From: Heterodera schachtii
Lineage: Eukaryota > Nematoda > Chromadorea > Rhabditida > Heteroderidae
Length of the DNA: 64,000 nucleotides
Direction: 5' to 3'
Assembly: GCA_023374025.1 (NCBI GenBank)
Contig: SIJG01000100.1
Coordinates: 134,200 to 198,199 of the forward strand
Shown here: positions 22,293 to 35,355 of the stretch, piece by piece
Layout: every line of letters starts with the position of its first letter
Numbering within the stretch: position 1 is the stretch's first letter
The notes under the pieces: model-generated
Databases searched by the model: none
Seen by the model: the letters and a program-made list of their open reading frames with translations, nothing else
What the model was told of the DNA's origin: nothing
Made by a program: the position numbers and the translations under genes

Positions 22293-25200
22293 ATGTCTTC
22301 ATCAACTGCTGAACTGAATCCGGAAGATGGTGGTCATCCGCCACAGAACACCGCCGTGGCCATCGAGCAGTCGCAACAGGTGGGGGCAATTAAGCGGGGC
22401 AATGAATGGGTAATTAATTGCCGCTAATTGGAGGTGGGTGGGGTAATAAGAGGAATACGATTATGGATATCCGATTTAACTGATCAAATCTGTCGATGGC
22501 TTTAAAACAAATCATCAGACTAATAATTCGGCTTCATTATTAAATTTAGGATTAAGCCTTGACCCGATGCCGGGAATTATTAATTTCGTCTATTTTACTC
22601 CAGATTAGGCAAAATTGTCTTTAAATGAATTTCCGAGACTTTTTTGCCGTATAAAAAATTTCCCTTTTTCGACTCTTAGGCTTCGGCTTTTTTGAGAAAT
22701 TCCTACCCGACGAGGGTGTTCCGAAATTTTTAAAATTTCTCCAACCAATTTCGACAAATTTTGTCGAGGAATTTCCCTCCTCGATTCCCGACATTTTCCT
22801 CCCCAAGGGTCGGAGCTTAACCCTAATTTAACCCTCAGGCCATCCATCCGCCGGCGCAAAGCGGAAGCGCCAAAATTGCCGCGTGGGCATCGCCGAACGC
22901 GGACGACACGGAGCCGTACGGGTGAGTAATTAACATAAATAATTTTTTAATTTAATTTTAAATAATTTTAAATGTTTTCAGAATTTGCGCAAAGATTCTG
23001 ATCGTTCTGTCCTACATCATCACAATCATCACCTTTCCGATCTCCGTGTTCATGTGTATTAAAGTAAATAGTACAAAGAAATGAAAAATCCTCTAAATTT
23101 AATCCTTTCAAATAAATTTTCAGATTGTCCAACAATATGAACGCGCGGTGGGTAATATCCAAAACCCATTAGGGAACCGGGGGAGAGCAATTATCAGTCA
23201 TTAGGGTTTTACTGACCCAAAAAGGGCTCGGGAATATCTCTGGCTACCTTTATCTATACAGTTTTATTATTCCATTTTTCTGAATTTTACCCCTTTTCTC
23301 TGCTGTTCGAGACTGTCGGTCTCGAACTTGAACTCGAGAAAAACCTTGGGTTTTTGGGGTCTCGATCTCGTGCCAACTCTCGGGAATTCTCGGTCTCGAA
23401 CAGCACAACTGCGTGCCTCGTATACTCCCCTCCCCCTCCTCTTAAACCCCCCAAAATTCGGTTTTCTAGAAATTTTCTAATTTTCTCGAAAACCTGAAGT
23501 GGGGGTTGTGATTTTTGGTTTTCATTTTGACCTATATCCATCCATATTTTCTTAATCCCTCATTATTTTGTAATTCCAAATTCAGGTGATTTTCCGTCTT
23601 GGTCAACTGAAGAAGGGTGGAGCCAAGGGGCCTGGTTGGTTTGGCTTATTTAAATTTAAATTTTTCATTTTTGCAGGCCTTTTCTTTATCATCCCTTGCA
23701 TCGACGAGTGAGTTTTTAAAAATTGCCATTCAAAAATTAAATGTGAATTAAACCGAATGGTTAAAATAAAATTAATTCAATTAATTTTAATTATTTTAAA
23801 TTATACAACACAGGTATCGTAAAATTGACCTCCGCGTGGTGTCCTTCCAAGTGCCGCCCCAGGAAATTTTGTCCAAAGACTCAGTCACCGTCGAAGTGGA
23901 CGCGGTCAGACAAATGCCATCAAAAATTTTGGCCTTTCCAACCCTAATTAATGATCAAATCCTCTGCTTTTAAATTCTGGCAATGATCAAAATGACCAAG
24001 TTAAATTATTCACAAATTATATAATAACCAATTCCGGAATTCAGGAGGCACCCTTTTGAAATTTTTAAATCGAAATTCTGGTAGCTAAAAATTTTCCAAA
24101 AATTAAAATTCTGGCCAAAAACATTGAATTTCGGAGGCTGACTTTGTCCTTGATACTTAAACCAGGGTAGGAGCTTCACAAAAAAAATCGAAAAGTCGGA
24201 ATTCCAACATTATGTACTTTGAATTTAGTGAATTTTTCGACATAATTTAATATTTTCGGATTCAAAAAATTTAACAAAAATTTATTTTGCTGTAAATTGC
24301 CTCAACAGGTGGTCTACTTCCGCGTGTGCAATGCCACCATTTCCATTGTGAACATTGAGAATTCGACCGGCTCCACCAAATTGTTGGCACAGACAACGCT
24401 GCGCAATGTTTTGGGCACCAAAACGTTGAGCGAAATGCTCAGCGAACGCGAACACATCAGCCACCAAATGCAGGCAAAGTGATTGGGAAACGCGGATAAC
24501 CAATCAATGTTTGATCAGTCCCCAATCTGATCACTTTCTAGATTCATGGGAATAAGTCAATCAATTGCAAAATGCCGTTAGGAAGGAACTGATCAGTCAG
24601 TTCAAGTCTGATCATTTCTTTCCTGCCATTTGGGAACAAATTACAAACGGAAAGTGCCAATCGCGACGCAATGATAATTGATTTTGATCAAGCCCCGGCC
24701 AATTTCCGATCACATTCACCAAACAGCTTTTGGATACTAATCGATACGTTAATCAAATCTTAATCTGATCGAATTAGCAATCAGTCCGACCGGCTTAATC
24801 CGAACTCTTGACCAGCTGCTGGCCATTAAGTAGTGTCTAATTGATTTTAGGAAGTGCTTGATGAGGCCACCGAGCATTGGGGCGTCAAAGTCGAACGTGT
24901 GGAGGTGAAGGACGTGCGCTTGCCGCGCGAAATGCAACGCGCAATGGCCGCGGAAGCGGAGGCGACACGTGAAGCCAAAGCAAAAGTGGGCGGAGGGGGA
25001 GCGGAAAAATGGGGAAAATGGAATGGGAAATGATAAAATAATTACTGAGAATGGCGATAGAGTGGTGGAAGGTGATCGGACTCGTAAAATGATCAGAATT
25101 TTAATCTCCTTTGATTGTTTTTGAAATTAGTCGGGAAATTGCCAAGAGATTCGCCGGTTGTCACCAACATTTTGGGTCAATGGCAACTCGTACAATTTTT

Positions 25201-26708
25201 AATGGGTGTGGCCATAACTTTTTTTAAGTCAACTTAATCTCTTAGCTTCTGCTAAATCATCGTTCCTAAACTTAGAGAGCATTCGAGTGCTATCACGTTT
25301 GACGAATTTGGTTGACTTAAAAAAAGTTATGGCCACACCCATTAAAAATTGTATGAGTTGTCATGACACCAATATTTTGCCAATCAATGCTTTCATTTCA
25401 GCTTTAAAACATTGATCATTTAACTGATCACAGACGAACCCTCTCCACATCAATATCATTGACGCTTTAAGACTTTTTAATATAAAATTGTCAAATTTTC
25501 AAAAAGATCAAAAGTCTTCCTTAATCACTGATCGCTACTAATTTCTGATCCCCGCTGATCAGTAATGCTTTCTCGCGCAGGTGATCGCTGCCCAGGGTGA
25601 GCAGCAGGCGTCGCGCGCGTTGCGCGAAGCGGCACTGACCATCTCGGAGACGCCGACCGCGCTCCAACTGCGCTACCTGCAGACGCTAAGCGCAATTTCG
25701 TATGGCGGGGGGGGGGGGCAATTAAAATTTAAAGGTAATTAATTTTTTAATTGATTTTTCAGCGCTGAGCACAATTCGACCATCATTTTCCCGTTCCCGG
25801 TTGACATTATGTCCGCCTTTATGCAAAACGGTGGACGAACCTTCGCCACACAGACCCCACAACAACAGGTGGTTGCGGCAATTAGCGGATAATTTAATCC
25901 AATTCCATGGATTTGACTCTTCGAGAGTTAGTACCAAGCCGAGACTCGGCCTCCCCGGGTTGAGTCATTTGAGTCCCGACTTAAACCGCGCTTCCCGAGA
26001 CCCAGGCTTAGCTAGTCCGTTGATTTTTTAAATTTTTTCGTCTCAATTTTTCTGATTTTGAACTCGGACAAATCTCGGGCCATCTACGTATACTTTAGGG
26101 CTAAAATAAATACACCCAAAAATAAGGAGTGTCAAATGCCGTTCTAGGGTCCTGACGAGTATTGGGCTTGATCTCCTCGGCCCGCAATTTGTGCCTATCT
26201 GATTTCTCTCTGGCTAAAAGTTCGAGGTGTTTCGGCCTCAAACTCGAGCCCAATCATCATCCCGAGTCTCGGGCCAAGAATCCCGGGTTTTTAATTTATT
26301 GATAATTAAATTAAAAGGTCAACAATTTCATTCCCGACCAACGCGACGCGGCATTCGCCCCCTAAAATTTGTAATAAGACATTGTACAATTAAATGATGG
26401 CACTCTGTAATGAGAGCACCTTTGTGATTTGTGTTGCCCAGTCTTTACACATTGCTCTTTGTGTTGTGAATTTTTATTTAATTTTAATTTTAAATTTTAA
26501 ATAATTAAAAATCAGGGGACTTAATTCTTTTCTTCTTTTGGAATTAAAAACCATTTTTTCAAACCGTTTCCATGTTTAGTTCAAATATTGTGATGTAAAT
26601 ACATAGTATTATTAAAATTTTCAATTTTTTAAAATGCCAAATTTTCAGGAGGTGCCATTGCTGACAATGAGCGAGGGACGACACACCGTGCCGATCAATT
26701 ACGAGTGA
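22293..26708 (+). CDS. Stomatin family membrane protein (UNC-1/STO-like)
   Basis: Stomatins are monotopic inner-leaflet membrane proteins that oligomerise and regulate ion channels and gap junctions. Twelve exons join in frame to 343 residues: 22293-22379, 22839-22921, 22982-23063, 23124-23147, 23586-23634, 23677-23707, 23814-23904, 24309-24473, 24851-24985, 25581-25699, 25763-25868, 26649-26708. The hydrophobic hairpin is at about residues 57-84 ([20 protein letters not shown]). The PHB domain follows: [42 protein letters not shown], then [20 protein letters not shown] and [18 protein letters not shown]. The tail [19 protein letters not shown] and the N-terminus are unlike the usual UNC-1 ends. 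The intron after 24473 has a GC donor (CAG|GCAAAG) supported by perfect conservation across the join. A poly(A) signal AATAAA lies at 26787. A small MITE sits in intron 9. Confidence 0.93.
25175..25370. mobile_element. Mutator-like MITE in stomatin intron 9
   Basis: Long inverted ends (over 50 bp, e.g. TTTTTAATGGGTGTGGCCAT on the left and its complement on the right) enclose about 80 bp. The flanking nonamers AACATTTTG (25166-25174) and AATATTTTG (25371-25379) match at 8 of 9 positions, which with the long inverted repeats points to a Mutator-type origin. No ORF. Confidence 0.65.
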
Positions 26709-27487
26709 GAATTAGGGGCGTTCTGCTGATGATGCTATTCGGACGAGATGATCAGGATGAGTGATTTGAATGGTCACAATTCCACAAATAAATTTTATTT
26801 CCAATTTTTGCTGATCATTCTAATCATTTCTATGCGCAAATTAAAAATGTTTCATCCACTCAAGACTTTGACACTGATTTGTTGATCTGTTCTGATATTA
26901 ATTGTATGTATGTTATGATGTGAAGAACTGAGGATGAGCAGTTTTATTTATTTTTCTAATCAACCAAATACAACAAATTGAGGCGGCAATTTAAAAGTGG
27001 GCGGCTTTATAAAAAGAATTTGTGAAATAAGGGAGGGGGTTGGGGACTCTCCAAACCAAGTGCAAATAATTTTGAATTAGGGGTTAAATTATTTTTTTGG
27101 CGTTATGATTTGAAAAAAACGACAAAAATATTTCGCATCTAAAGAACGCCGGCTTGAACATTATGCACTAATAAAACTTTTCATTCGTAATTGCCGTTTT
27201 GATCGTCCAGTCTCTGTATTTTTCAGCTCCAAAGGGTGACTTTGTTTAATGGGGATGGCGCTAATTCAGTAAAAATGTAATTACATACGCGTAAACATTG
27301 ATTGGACGCGTAAACTTAAATAGAGTCGTTGTTTTCTGGGAAAAATGTTAATAAATTCTATATTTGTTGAATTAGTTTGGAAAGATTTTAAGTCGGTAAT
27401 ACGAAGGAGACTACCTAATCCTAACAGAAAGGTTCACCTTTAAATTTTTAGAATAGACATATTTTTTTACGAATTTTTTTCTCCAAA
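26709..27487. other. intergenic region between stomatin and GTPase genes
   Basis: Holds the stomatin 3' end and the presumed GTPase promoter. At about 27297-27315 is ATTGATTGGACGCGTAAAC, which resembles the subterminal motif of the element at 35356-36757 and may be a relic. Nothing else was recognised. Confidence 0.4.
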
Positions 27488-30400
27488 ATGATGACAAATT
27501 CGGCAAACGATACAGACGCCGACGAAATGACACCGGACAAAGGCAAGCAAAAATGCCGAAAACCTTGCCAATTAAAAGACATAAATTGACACCCCTAACT
27601 CCCTTCAGCTACGAACATGAATACTCATCAGTCTGCCAATGACAATGAGACGGATGGTGGTGGACAGTTTGGACAACTCCAACAGACGAATGCATTGATT
27701 CCAAACGGTTTTACGGCATTTTTCATGTCGACATTTTTGTTTTCAATTTTCAGATGCGGTTGGACGCACTCAATCTGTCAGTGAAGCAGTCATTGAAAAC
27801 GCCGAGGCGGAGAATCAGCAATTGACTTTGTCACGAATGCAAAGTGTCAACGGCAGTTTCGAAAAAATTGGCGATGAACCGAGCGAATTCGGTTGACATA
27901 TATTTTTTACTTTGACTTTTCGACCCTTACAATTTTAGAAGCCATTGAAGTGGCCGATGTTCCCTCATCAGTGGACCTTATGCAATTTGTATGTTCATTT
28001 GTTCAACTACCCATCCATTGTTGAGAGACAAATAAATATTTGTTTTGCTTCTCTCAAAAGGGTCCACAGAATCCGGCACAATTTGACAATCCATCGGCGA
28101 AAAAGACAAAAAGTTATGCCGAAGCCGTGCGAGTCGAATCGACTGACGGAGGAAACAGTGAAGAACCAATGATGGAATGGGAAGGGCAGCAGAATCAGCG
28201 GGAGAACTCAACGCATGGCGACGGCACTCTATCGGAGGACAATGGTAAGAAAAAGGGATATTTCTTATTATCTGTCACCAGATTTCAAAAAAAATCTTTA
28301 AGGGTAAACTTGTTTTGGGGGTTTTTGGGTCGGGAAAAACGATAATTTCGGACTCCAAACTCGAATTCGAACAAAAAGTCGAAATTACCCCATTTGGTTT
28401 ATGCTGACAATAATTAGTTTTAGTGCATTGTTTGCAACCCGTTGCGCAGCCCGTCAATGAATTTGGTTTGGTTCCAATTGTTTCTGCAAAACAAACTGGA
28501 GACAATTTTGGTGTGCGGAATGTTCAGCAGCAGGTAATTAATTCAGTGGCCAACACTTTCAATCTAATTAAAGTTATATTTAAGGAGCAAATCCGTGGCA
28601 ACGATGAATCAGACATTGGACAAAAAAAATGTGTTGCTTTAGTGGAAATCCATCGGGTGGATAGCCCAAATGAGGCTTTTGAAACCGAAAAATATAATTC
28701 GGAGCATTGTAACCCAACGGTCGGCCAAATGACACAGAAGATTTTGTCGGAGCATTTTGAAACACCATTTGACAAATTGATCGCACAATTTGACATTCGT
28801 ATTCAAATTCTGGACAATGACTTTAAACAGTTCGTCAACATGGGAAAAAAATGGTCAGAAGTGCCTGTAGAAGATCGTGGTTCCTACAAAATTTTGCTCT
28901 GTTCAAAAATGGGCAGTAGAAATGGACATGGAATTGAACACGGGGGCCAAATGGACAACCACGGACTGCGTAATCAGCATAATGAACGAATGTAACACAT
29001 TGTCACGTTAGTGTGCTTTTTTGCTCCAATGTTTATTTAGCGATCGCTTTCTTCTCTCCGAGGTGAAGGCTCCTCTCGCCAATCTTTACGATGCTTCAAC
29101 GGACAATTTCGTCACTTTGAATGATCATGAATTTGTCAACAAAATGGCCAAAGACAAAGATTTTGCAGTACAGGACAGACCAAATTTGCGAGAAGAAATC
29201 ATTGAAATTGAATGTTTTGACGATTTGAAAGAGCGCACCAAAACATTGGGCCTTGATCAGAAAGTTGTTAAAACAATTTTAACAAAACTTATTTTGTTTT
29301 TCTTCTAGTTGAGTGTGATCAGCCAACTTGCGCATTTTGACCATGTCAGTCCTCTTGGTCAGTTTCTGCAGAAAGCGGCAGCTCAGACCGAACGTGGCAA
29401 CTCATTTGGCTTCATTAAAATTGTGCCAAAAACGGTAGAAATCGGCACTTTTTACTCACTAAAAAATATATATTTGCAGACATTTTCATTGAATTTGAGC
29501 CGCCCAAAAGTGCGTGACATCATTCTGCAGCAATTACCTGTGTACAATGCCACACATTTTGCCGTTTCGGCATGCTATGGGTCAATTGTGGCATCGATTG
29601 TGACTTTTAATGATCGCAGAACCATCGACAAAAGCGACATTTCAAATGCGAAAAGGGTCCAGAAAGGGCAACCAATTTTTTAAAAATCTGAATTTTTTCA
29701 AGATTGTTCGTAAGTTTTTGGCTGGAGATGTGCTGAATCCTTCGGATAAATCATTCATCACTCCTTTGAACAAATCTATTTCTTGTAGTGTTTTCGTTGA
29801 CCCTTCGATTGGAAATTGCACGACTGATTTGGTCAGTGATTTGTCTTCCTTTTAAAACGATTCAATCGCATTTTAAAAGAATTTTATCGACGGGCTCAAT
29901 TATTTTGCCGATAAATGCGCGATTGCAAACGACACAAAACATCCGACTCCGATCAGTTTTTCGTTGATCCCTCTGTCTTCTATTACCGACAAAACGCTGT
30001 TCAGTCCTATCCCAATTCATATGATCGGTGATTTATTTTTAATTTTTATCAAAATTAGTAATCCCAATGATCAGAAGATGGAAGACAGTTTAAATGGTTC
30101 TGTGACCATGTGCAAACTGTGAATGATAATGAATCTCATTTATGGAAAGTCTGTCAATCACTGAACGAATGTTCTTCCATGTTAACGTCTGATTTTGTGC
30201 TTTTTTCAATTAATTTCACTATTTACTACAGTAATGGGCAGATGGACAGGGCCCAACAAATTCTTGGACAATCGCAAGCGAGGAAAAAGATTTTTTACGA
30301 TTCGTTAAAAGATTTGATCATTGATTTGCGAATGTGCAAAGCCGAATCTCAAAAAGAGGCCATTGTGCAAGGGGCAGTAGATAATTATGTGCGTTTCTGC

Positions 30401-33400
30401 CAACGTATAGTTGGTCATTTTGAAGAGTTGGTGGATGAGAAGATGAACGTGGTTAACGAATTGAAGCAAAAAGGCAAATTCTTTTGGAGTTTTTCTCATA
30501 AAAAGCATTACATATTTAAGGCATCGCTTACATCGGTCGTTCCACTCGCCAACAATTGGACTCGCATTTTGCACTTGTTGACTCAAATCCTTCCGTTTTT
30601 CATTTTGTTTTGTTGAGAAATTCGTCCGTTCAGCCGGTTCAAAACCAACAAGATTTTTTGCTTTGCCTTGGCAAACTTTACGAATTCGTGCCACGTGGAA
30701 AATGTACTTTTGTCGATTTGGATGTTGTGCGGGATGGAGAAGAAGCGAATGCGGACGAAGGACTGCCGGAGGAAATTCGCTCATTGGACGGATACCCAAA
30801 TTTTGGAATTCGGCTGATCAAAATGCGTGGGAACAAATTGTTGTCGAAAGATTATATGGCAGAGGAGGAACGGAAATTGCAATATCCAATTGCTCGGGTT
30901 GGTTCAAATGGAGGAGGGAGTGGAATTGGTTCATTGCCCAACAAATCAGCATAATAAATTGGCAAAAACGGCACATTTACAGATTGAAAACATTCAACGA
31001 ACAGAAGTTGGAGCAATGCCTCAAGCTGATCCGAAAGACATCCATTCTTGCAGTTTGTCATGCCCTTTCTGTGAAGGATATGGTGGAAAATGCCCTAACA
31101 CTGACCATTTGTGGATGTGCGATGATTGTGGCCAAACATTGACTTTTGTGAAAATCGAAAAAGTGATTGCTATTTGGATAGTATCGGGGAAAAATATAAT
31201 TACTCGCAGGCACAAATTACGCATTTCTTTTGCGCTTGTGGAAAAACGCCGGTGAATGAATTTTCGTTTCGCTGTTCCGACGTGGCAAATCATGGAACTG
31301 AATTCAAGCATTTTTGCTCAAAAGTGTCGCTGGAAAAGGAATTGGATCGGTTGAACAACAAAGGCATGTTGACCCTTTTGCTGCTTGGTGAGACGGGCGT
31401 TGGCAAATCGACTCTGATCAATGCACTCATCGCTTACCTGAAACATGCGACTTTGAAAGAAGCGCTTGAGGTGAATTAATACATTATTTGCTGACAATGA
31501 GTTTTTTGGAATTTCAAGGCGAAAGAAATTGACTGGGTCATACCAGCCCGATTTTGTACGGGTCGTTACGACAGCAAAGGGAATCGGCAAAGGATTGAAG
31601 TGCGACTGGGCGAGGAGAGCAAGGAGGAACGTCTTGAAGCTGGCGAATCGCAAACCAAATGGCCAAATGCATATGTGATCCCGTCAAAAGGTCGCCCAAA
31701 CGCCCAAATCTTATGTATTTTAGTGATCATTGGTGACACTTTCAGATGGGCACAAAGTCCGAATAATCGACGCCCCTGGCATCGGTGACACAAATGGCGT
31801 CAAAGAAGACGACATAAATTTTGACAAGACGCTCAACTTCATCAGCACACTGCCTGAACTTCACGCCGTTTGCATTCTGTTGCGTCCCAACAGTCCCAAA
31901 CTGACCGTAGCACTTAAATATTGCATTGAAGGACTGCTCACGTATTTGCATAAAAATGCAACTAACGTATTCACCATCATAAATGGGGAGAACGAATAAC
32001 TATTATACACTTTTAGAACATTGTTTTTGTGTTCACCAACGCACGTGGGTCCAGTTATGACATGGGCAAGTTTTTAACTTTCTATAAAAAGTTAATTTAT
32101 ATGACAGTAAATTTTTAGGAAAGACTGACGTTGTGTTGGAGAAAATTTTGGGCCCCATTGAACGAGCGCATAATGTTAGGACTTTATTTTTTTTTAATTA
32201 CTTCATTCAATTTCCCATTGAAAAAGGTGTCAATTCCACTCCATCAAGACCGAATTTACTGTGTGGACAACGAAGCGTATGAGGCATTGTGTCTGATCAA
32301 AAAGGGCGGCATTGAATACAACCCAGAAGAGATGGACAATTTTTCGAGGAGTTGGTCCCATGCGGAGAAAGAATTTCAGCGACTGCTCAGCAACATTTCG
32401 AACTTGAAGCCACACCGCACGTGGGAAACCGTGTCGGTCAACGAAGCGCGTCGAACGATCATCGATTTGTCCGAACCGTTGGCACTTATCACTGAAAAAA
32501 TTCAGGCAAGTTATAATTTTTTATCACATTGTGTTAATTATGCCTGAATCATTTCAGACCAATCTTGATCGCATTAAAAAATACGAAGAGGCCATCAAAC
32601 TCGGGAAGAAACAATTGGAAAATGCTCCCACTCTTGAAACAATTGAATTCGTCCCTTTGTCTTACCCGCGTACTGTTTGCGCTGCGGTATGAAAAATAGT
32701 TTAACTTACAATAATTCTCTCTTGGTTTTTCATCGAATTATGGAATTTTTCTAATAAAGGAAATATGTTCATTTAGGCCTGTTGCACTTCAATCCAGCGT
32801 ACACTTACTGGTGATGTCAAGCTGTACATGAAGCATTGTCACGAGCATTGTTACTTGTCAAACATTACTCCGGAACTTTTTCCAAATGAGGGCTTGAAAC
32901 AATGTCTTGCAATGAATGGAACGAATACCTGCACGGTAAATGCATTTTGCATTGATTTGGTTTTCTTCTTTTTATTTGAATGTGCCATTTAGTTTTTAAT
33001 CATTCATCATCAATCAATCCATTTTAGCAATGTGGATGCGATTGGAGCGTGCACATACACTATGATTATGCACAGTGCAAAAAAACTTTCACTATTGAAG
33101 AGTTGGAACAAAAACTCGTTGGTGACAAGCGTGCGGGGTTGTCAGCCTCGGAGAACGTTCAGAAGCAAATGTTGGAAGAGCGAGGGATCATTTATAAAAA
33201 GGCATCATTAAACAGTCAAATTTCATTTGTCGTGATATTTTCAGGCGGCACAATTTTGTGCCTTTCTGAAGAAATGGGCGCTGAAGCCGTACAACGACAG
33301 CATGGAGGCGTACATCAACCTGTCCATTAAGCAGGCAGAAAAAGTGGTTTCGGAATGCAAAGGGGCAAATGATGAGAAGCTTCATGAGGACAAACTGAAG

Positions 33401-35185
33401 GGACTTCGAGTGAGAACTGGAAATAACAAATTTAAAAAAAAACACAGTAATTTTAGTGTTAAATTTCTTTTAATTTCTGCTTTGGAATTTTGCACTGCGA
33501 GATTTCGGTCATACATGGACAAGAGGGACACCCACCCACTCCCCCCCTCCTCAGAGGCTCAAGATTTTACGAAATTGAAAAAATTGCTCAAAAAACTGTC
33601 GACCTTTTTTTTTTTTTTTGCGGCGTTTTTCCAAAATTTTTGGGGAACCAGGGGGTCGGTGGGGTCCGGCGGTGCCGATAGGCGCCGCCGGAAAAATTTT
33701 TTGAATCGCAGTGCATTTGTTAACAGATTTTCACAAACAAAAAAAAGTATATCTCGTAAAAAAAGTTTACAAAAGAGAAAAACCAATTCAATTTCGTAAA
33801 ATTTCAACGAAATGGAAAAAACGAAATACAATTCAAAATCGTAAAAATTTTGGGTTTTTGGCACAAAATTTTGAGTTTTTTCTTTCAATTTTGTAACAAT
33901 TTCCCATCTTTACCAGTGCTTTTTCGTTTTTGGTCGAAAATTTTACGAAATTGCCTCGGACCCCGTACGATTTACGAAATTGACCCCCCCCCCCCCTTGA
34001 ACACCTATGATTTCGGTAGAGAAATTTTGTCCCGTCCCCTAAAATTATTGGGTTGATCTTAATAAAAATTTAAGGAATCTCTCTTTCTCTACCGACAACA
34101 GAAGGAACTCATTGACAATGCAACTGCGGACGATTCCAATGGACCAAATGTGATCACGGCGAAGGATGTGAAGAAGTTCTTCAATGAACTGTGCAAATTG
34201 CCAGTTTTTGGTAAAGACATTCGGCAAATGTTCGAGACAAAGCAAAAGTCGCGACATGAGCATCAGAAAGAGTACTCCGAAAAGAAGACCAATTTTGGGG
34301 TGAAATTGAGGCCGAACAAAAGTGCAAAAGGTGAAACGGAAAACAAAATAAATTAACCCACCCAACCTGGAATCTTATCCGTAATTAAGTCGTCCAACCG
34401 GAGCAGTGTTTGAACGAAGAGCAGCGAAAACTCTTGAAGGCCTACGAAAAGAAACAAAAGGAAATGGAACAATTGGAGCGGGAACTGGAGGATAACAATA
34501 TGCTGCAACGTCGTAAGTGTGAAAGTGTTTGAGAAAAGAAACGGTACTTATGTACTTTACAGATTTTTTGAAAACTTGAATTTTCGAGTTTTTGTTCGAA
34601 TACGGGTTTGGGACTCAAATTTGGTCGAAATGGATGTCAGAAACGAATTCTCCGACCCTTAAAACTCCTTAGAAATTTTTTTATATGATTTTAAAATAAT
34701 TATTTTTTATGGTCTGTAAAGTACATAAGTACCAAAGAAACGTACTGTAGCTATTGCGTAAAAAGACTCAAAAGAAAATTCCGCTTTTTTGACTAGCGAG
34801 TTCAGTATAAATGTTGCCAGAAATGAAGTTTTCTCTATCTCTCTCTATGTGTCTATTTATTGCATTAACATTTCCGTACTTTCATTTAAGCAACTGGAAA
34901 TTCCGCTGCTTATAACCAACCGGCAACGTCGTCATCCAGCAGTTCATTTTTGCGTAAGCAATTCCAATTTATATTTTTAAGCTCCTTAAATGTACAGAAA
35001 AGATTCCCGGAATCATTGCAAGCCATTTGTTCGGTTCGTCTTCCTCGCAGAATGTGCCGTCGTCATCATATGACACACACTCACGCAACACCAGCAATTT
35101 GTCTTCAACAAATTTCTCTTCTTTGGATGGTTTGGAGGATGAGCGTGGTGTGATGCCGAAGAACAAACAAAGGGACCACCACTGA
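27488..35185 (+). CDS. Large P-loop GTPase with zinc-binding cysteine clusters, function unknown
   Basis: A multi-exon gene whose segments keep frame across splice sites. 5' exons: 27488-27542, 27609-27707, 27754-27891, 27939-27988, 28061-28244, 28424-28991, 29041-29263, 29309-29434, 29480 onward; further exons run to 35185. The intron after 27542 has a GC donor. The G domain is clear: P-loop LLLGETGVGKSTL (31381-31415), DAPGIGDTNG (about 31767) and FVFTNARGSS (about 32025-32050). It is preceded by a cysteine cluster CSLSCPFCEGYGGKCPN...CDDCG and FFCACGK (31048-31245), and followed by CCTSIQ...KHCHEHC (32780-32860) and CGCDWSVHIHYDYAQC (33030-33075). The C-terminus has a coiled segment (LNEEQRKLLKAYEKKQKEME) and a Ser-rich tail ending at 35185. 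The 30.88-30.95 kb frame change is resolved by a 52-nt GT-AG intron. The G domain resembles AIG1/septin-like GTPases; I do not recognise the full architecture. Exon borders between 29.6 and 35 kb are approximate. Confidence 0.75.
33509..34008. mobile_element. CGG-palindrome element in a GTPase intron
   Basis: The octamer GATTTCGG occurs at 33501-33508 and again at 34009-34016, with imperfect inverted ends between them (the two ends share about 12 of 17 positions). A GGCGGTGCCGATAGGCGCCG palindrome lies at 33663-33690. Subterminal TTACGAAATTG motifs repeat near both ends. No ORF. The end assignment is tentative because of the weak inverted repeats. Confidence 0.5.
34543..34733. mobile_element. 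191-bp MITE in a GTPase intron
   Basis: The ends are GGTACTTATGTACTTTACAG at 34543-34562 and its complement ending at 34733. The octamer AAAGAAAC flanks both sides exactly (34535-34542 and 34734-34741). No ORF. Eight-bp duplication points to a hAT-type source. Confidence 0.85.
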
Positions 35186-35355
35186 GGACCGAAGTGATCA
35201 AAGAAATTGACAAATGGGAGGACAAATTATATTAATGAGAAGGAAAAGAGCGGGAAAAGTGCTGAGATTTTTAATTTATTCGAATTTTATGAAAATTTGA
35301 CACGTTTATTATTTATTTATTCATTTTGTTTTACTTTTTGGATTAAACAAACCAC

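Noticed and set aside
30880..30960. Frame break in the GTPase gene
   Set aside because: A 52-nt GT-AG intron between the QYPIAR codons and CATAATAAATTGG rejoins the frame, so no sequence error is needed.
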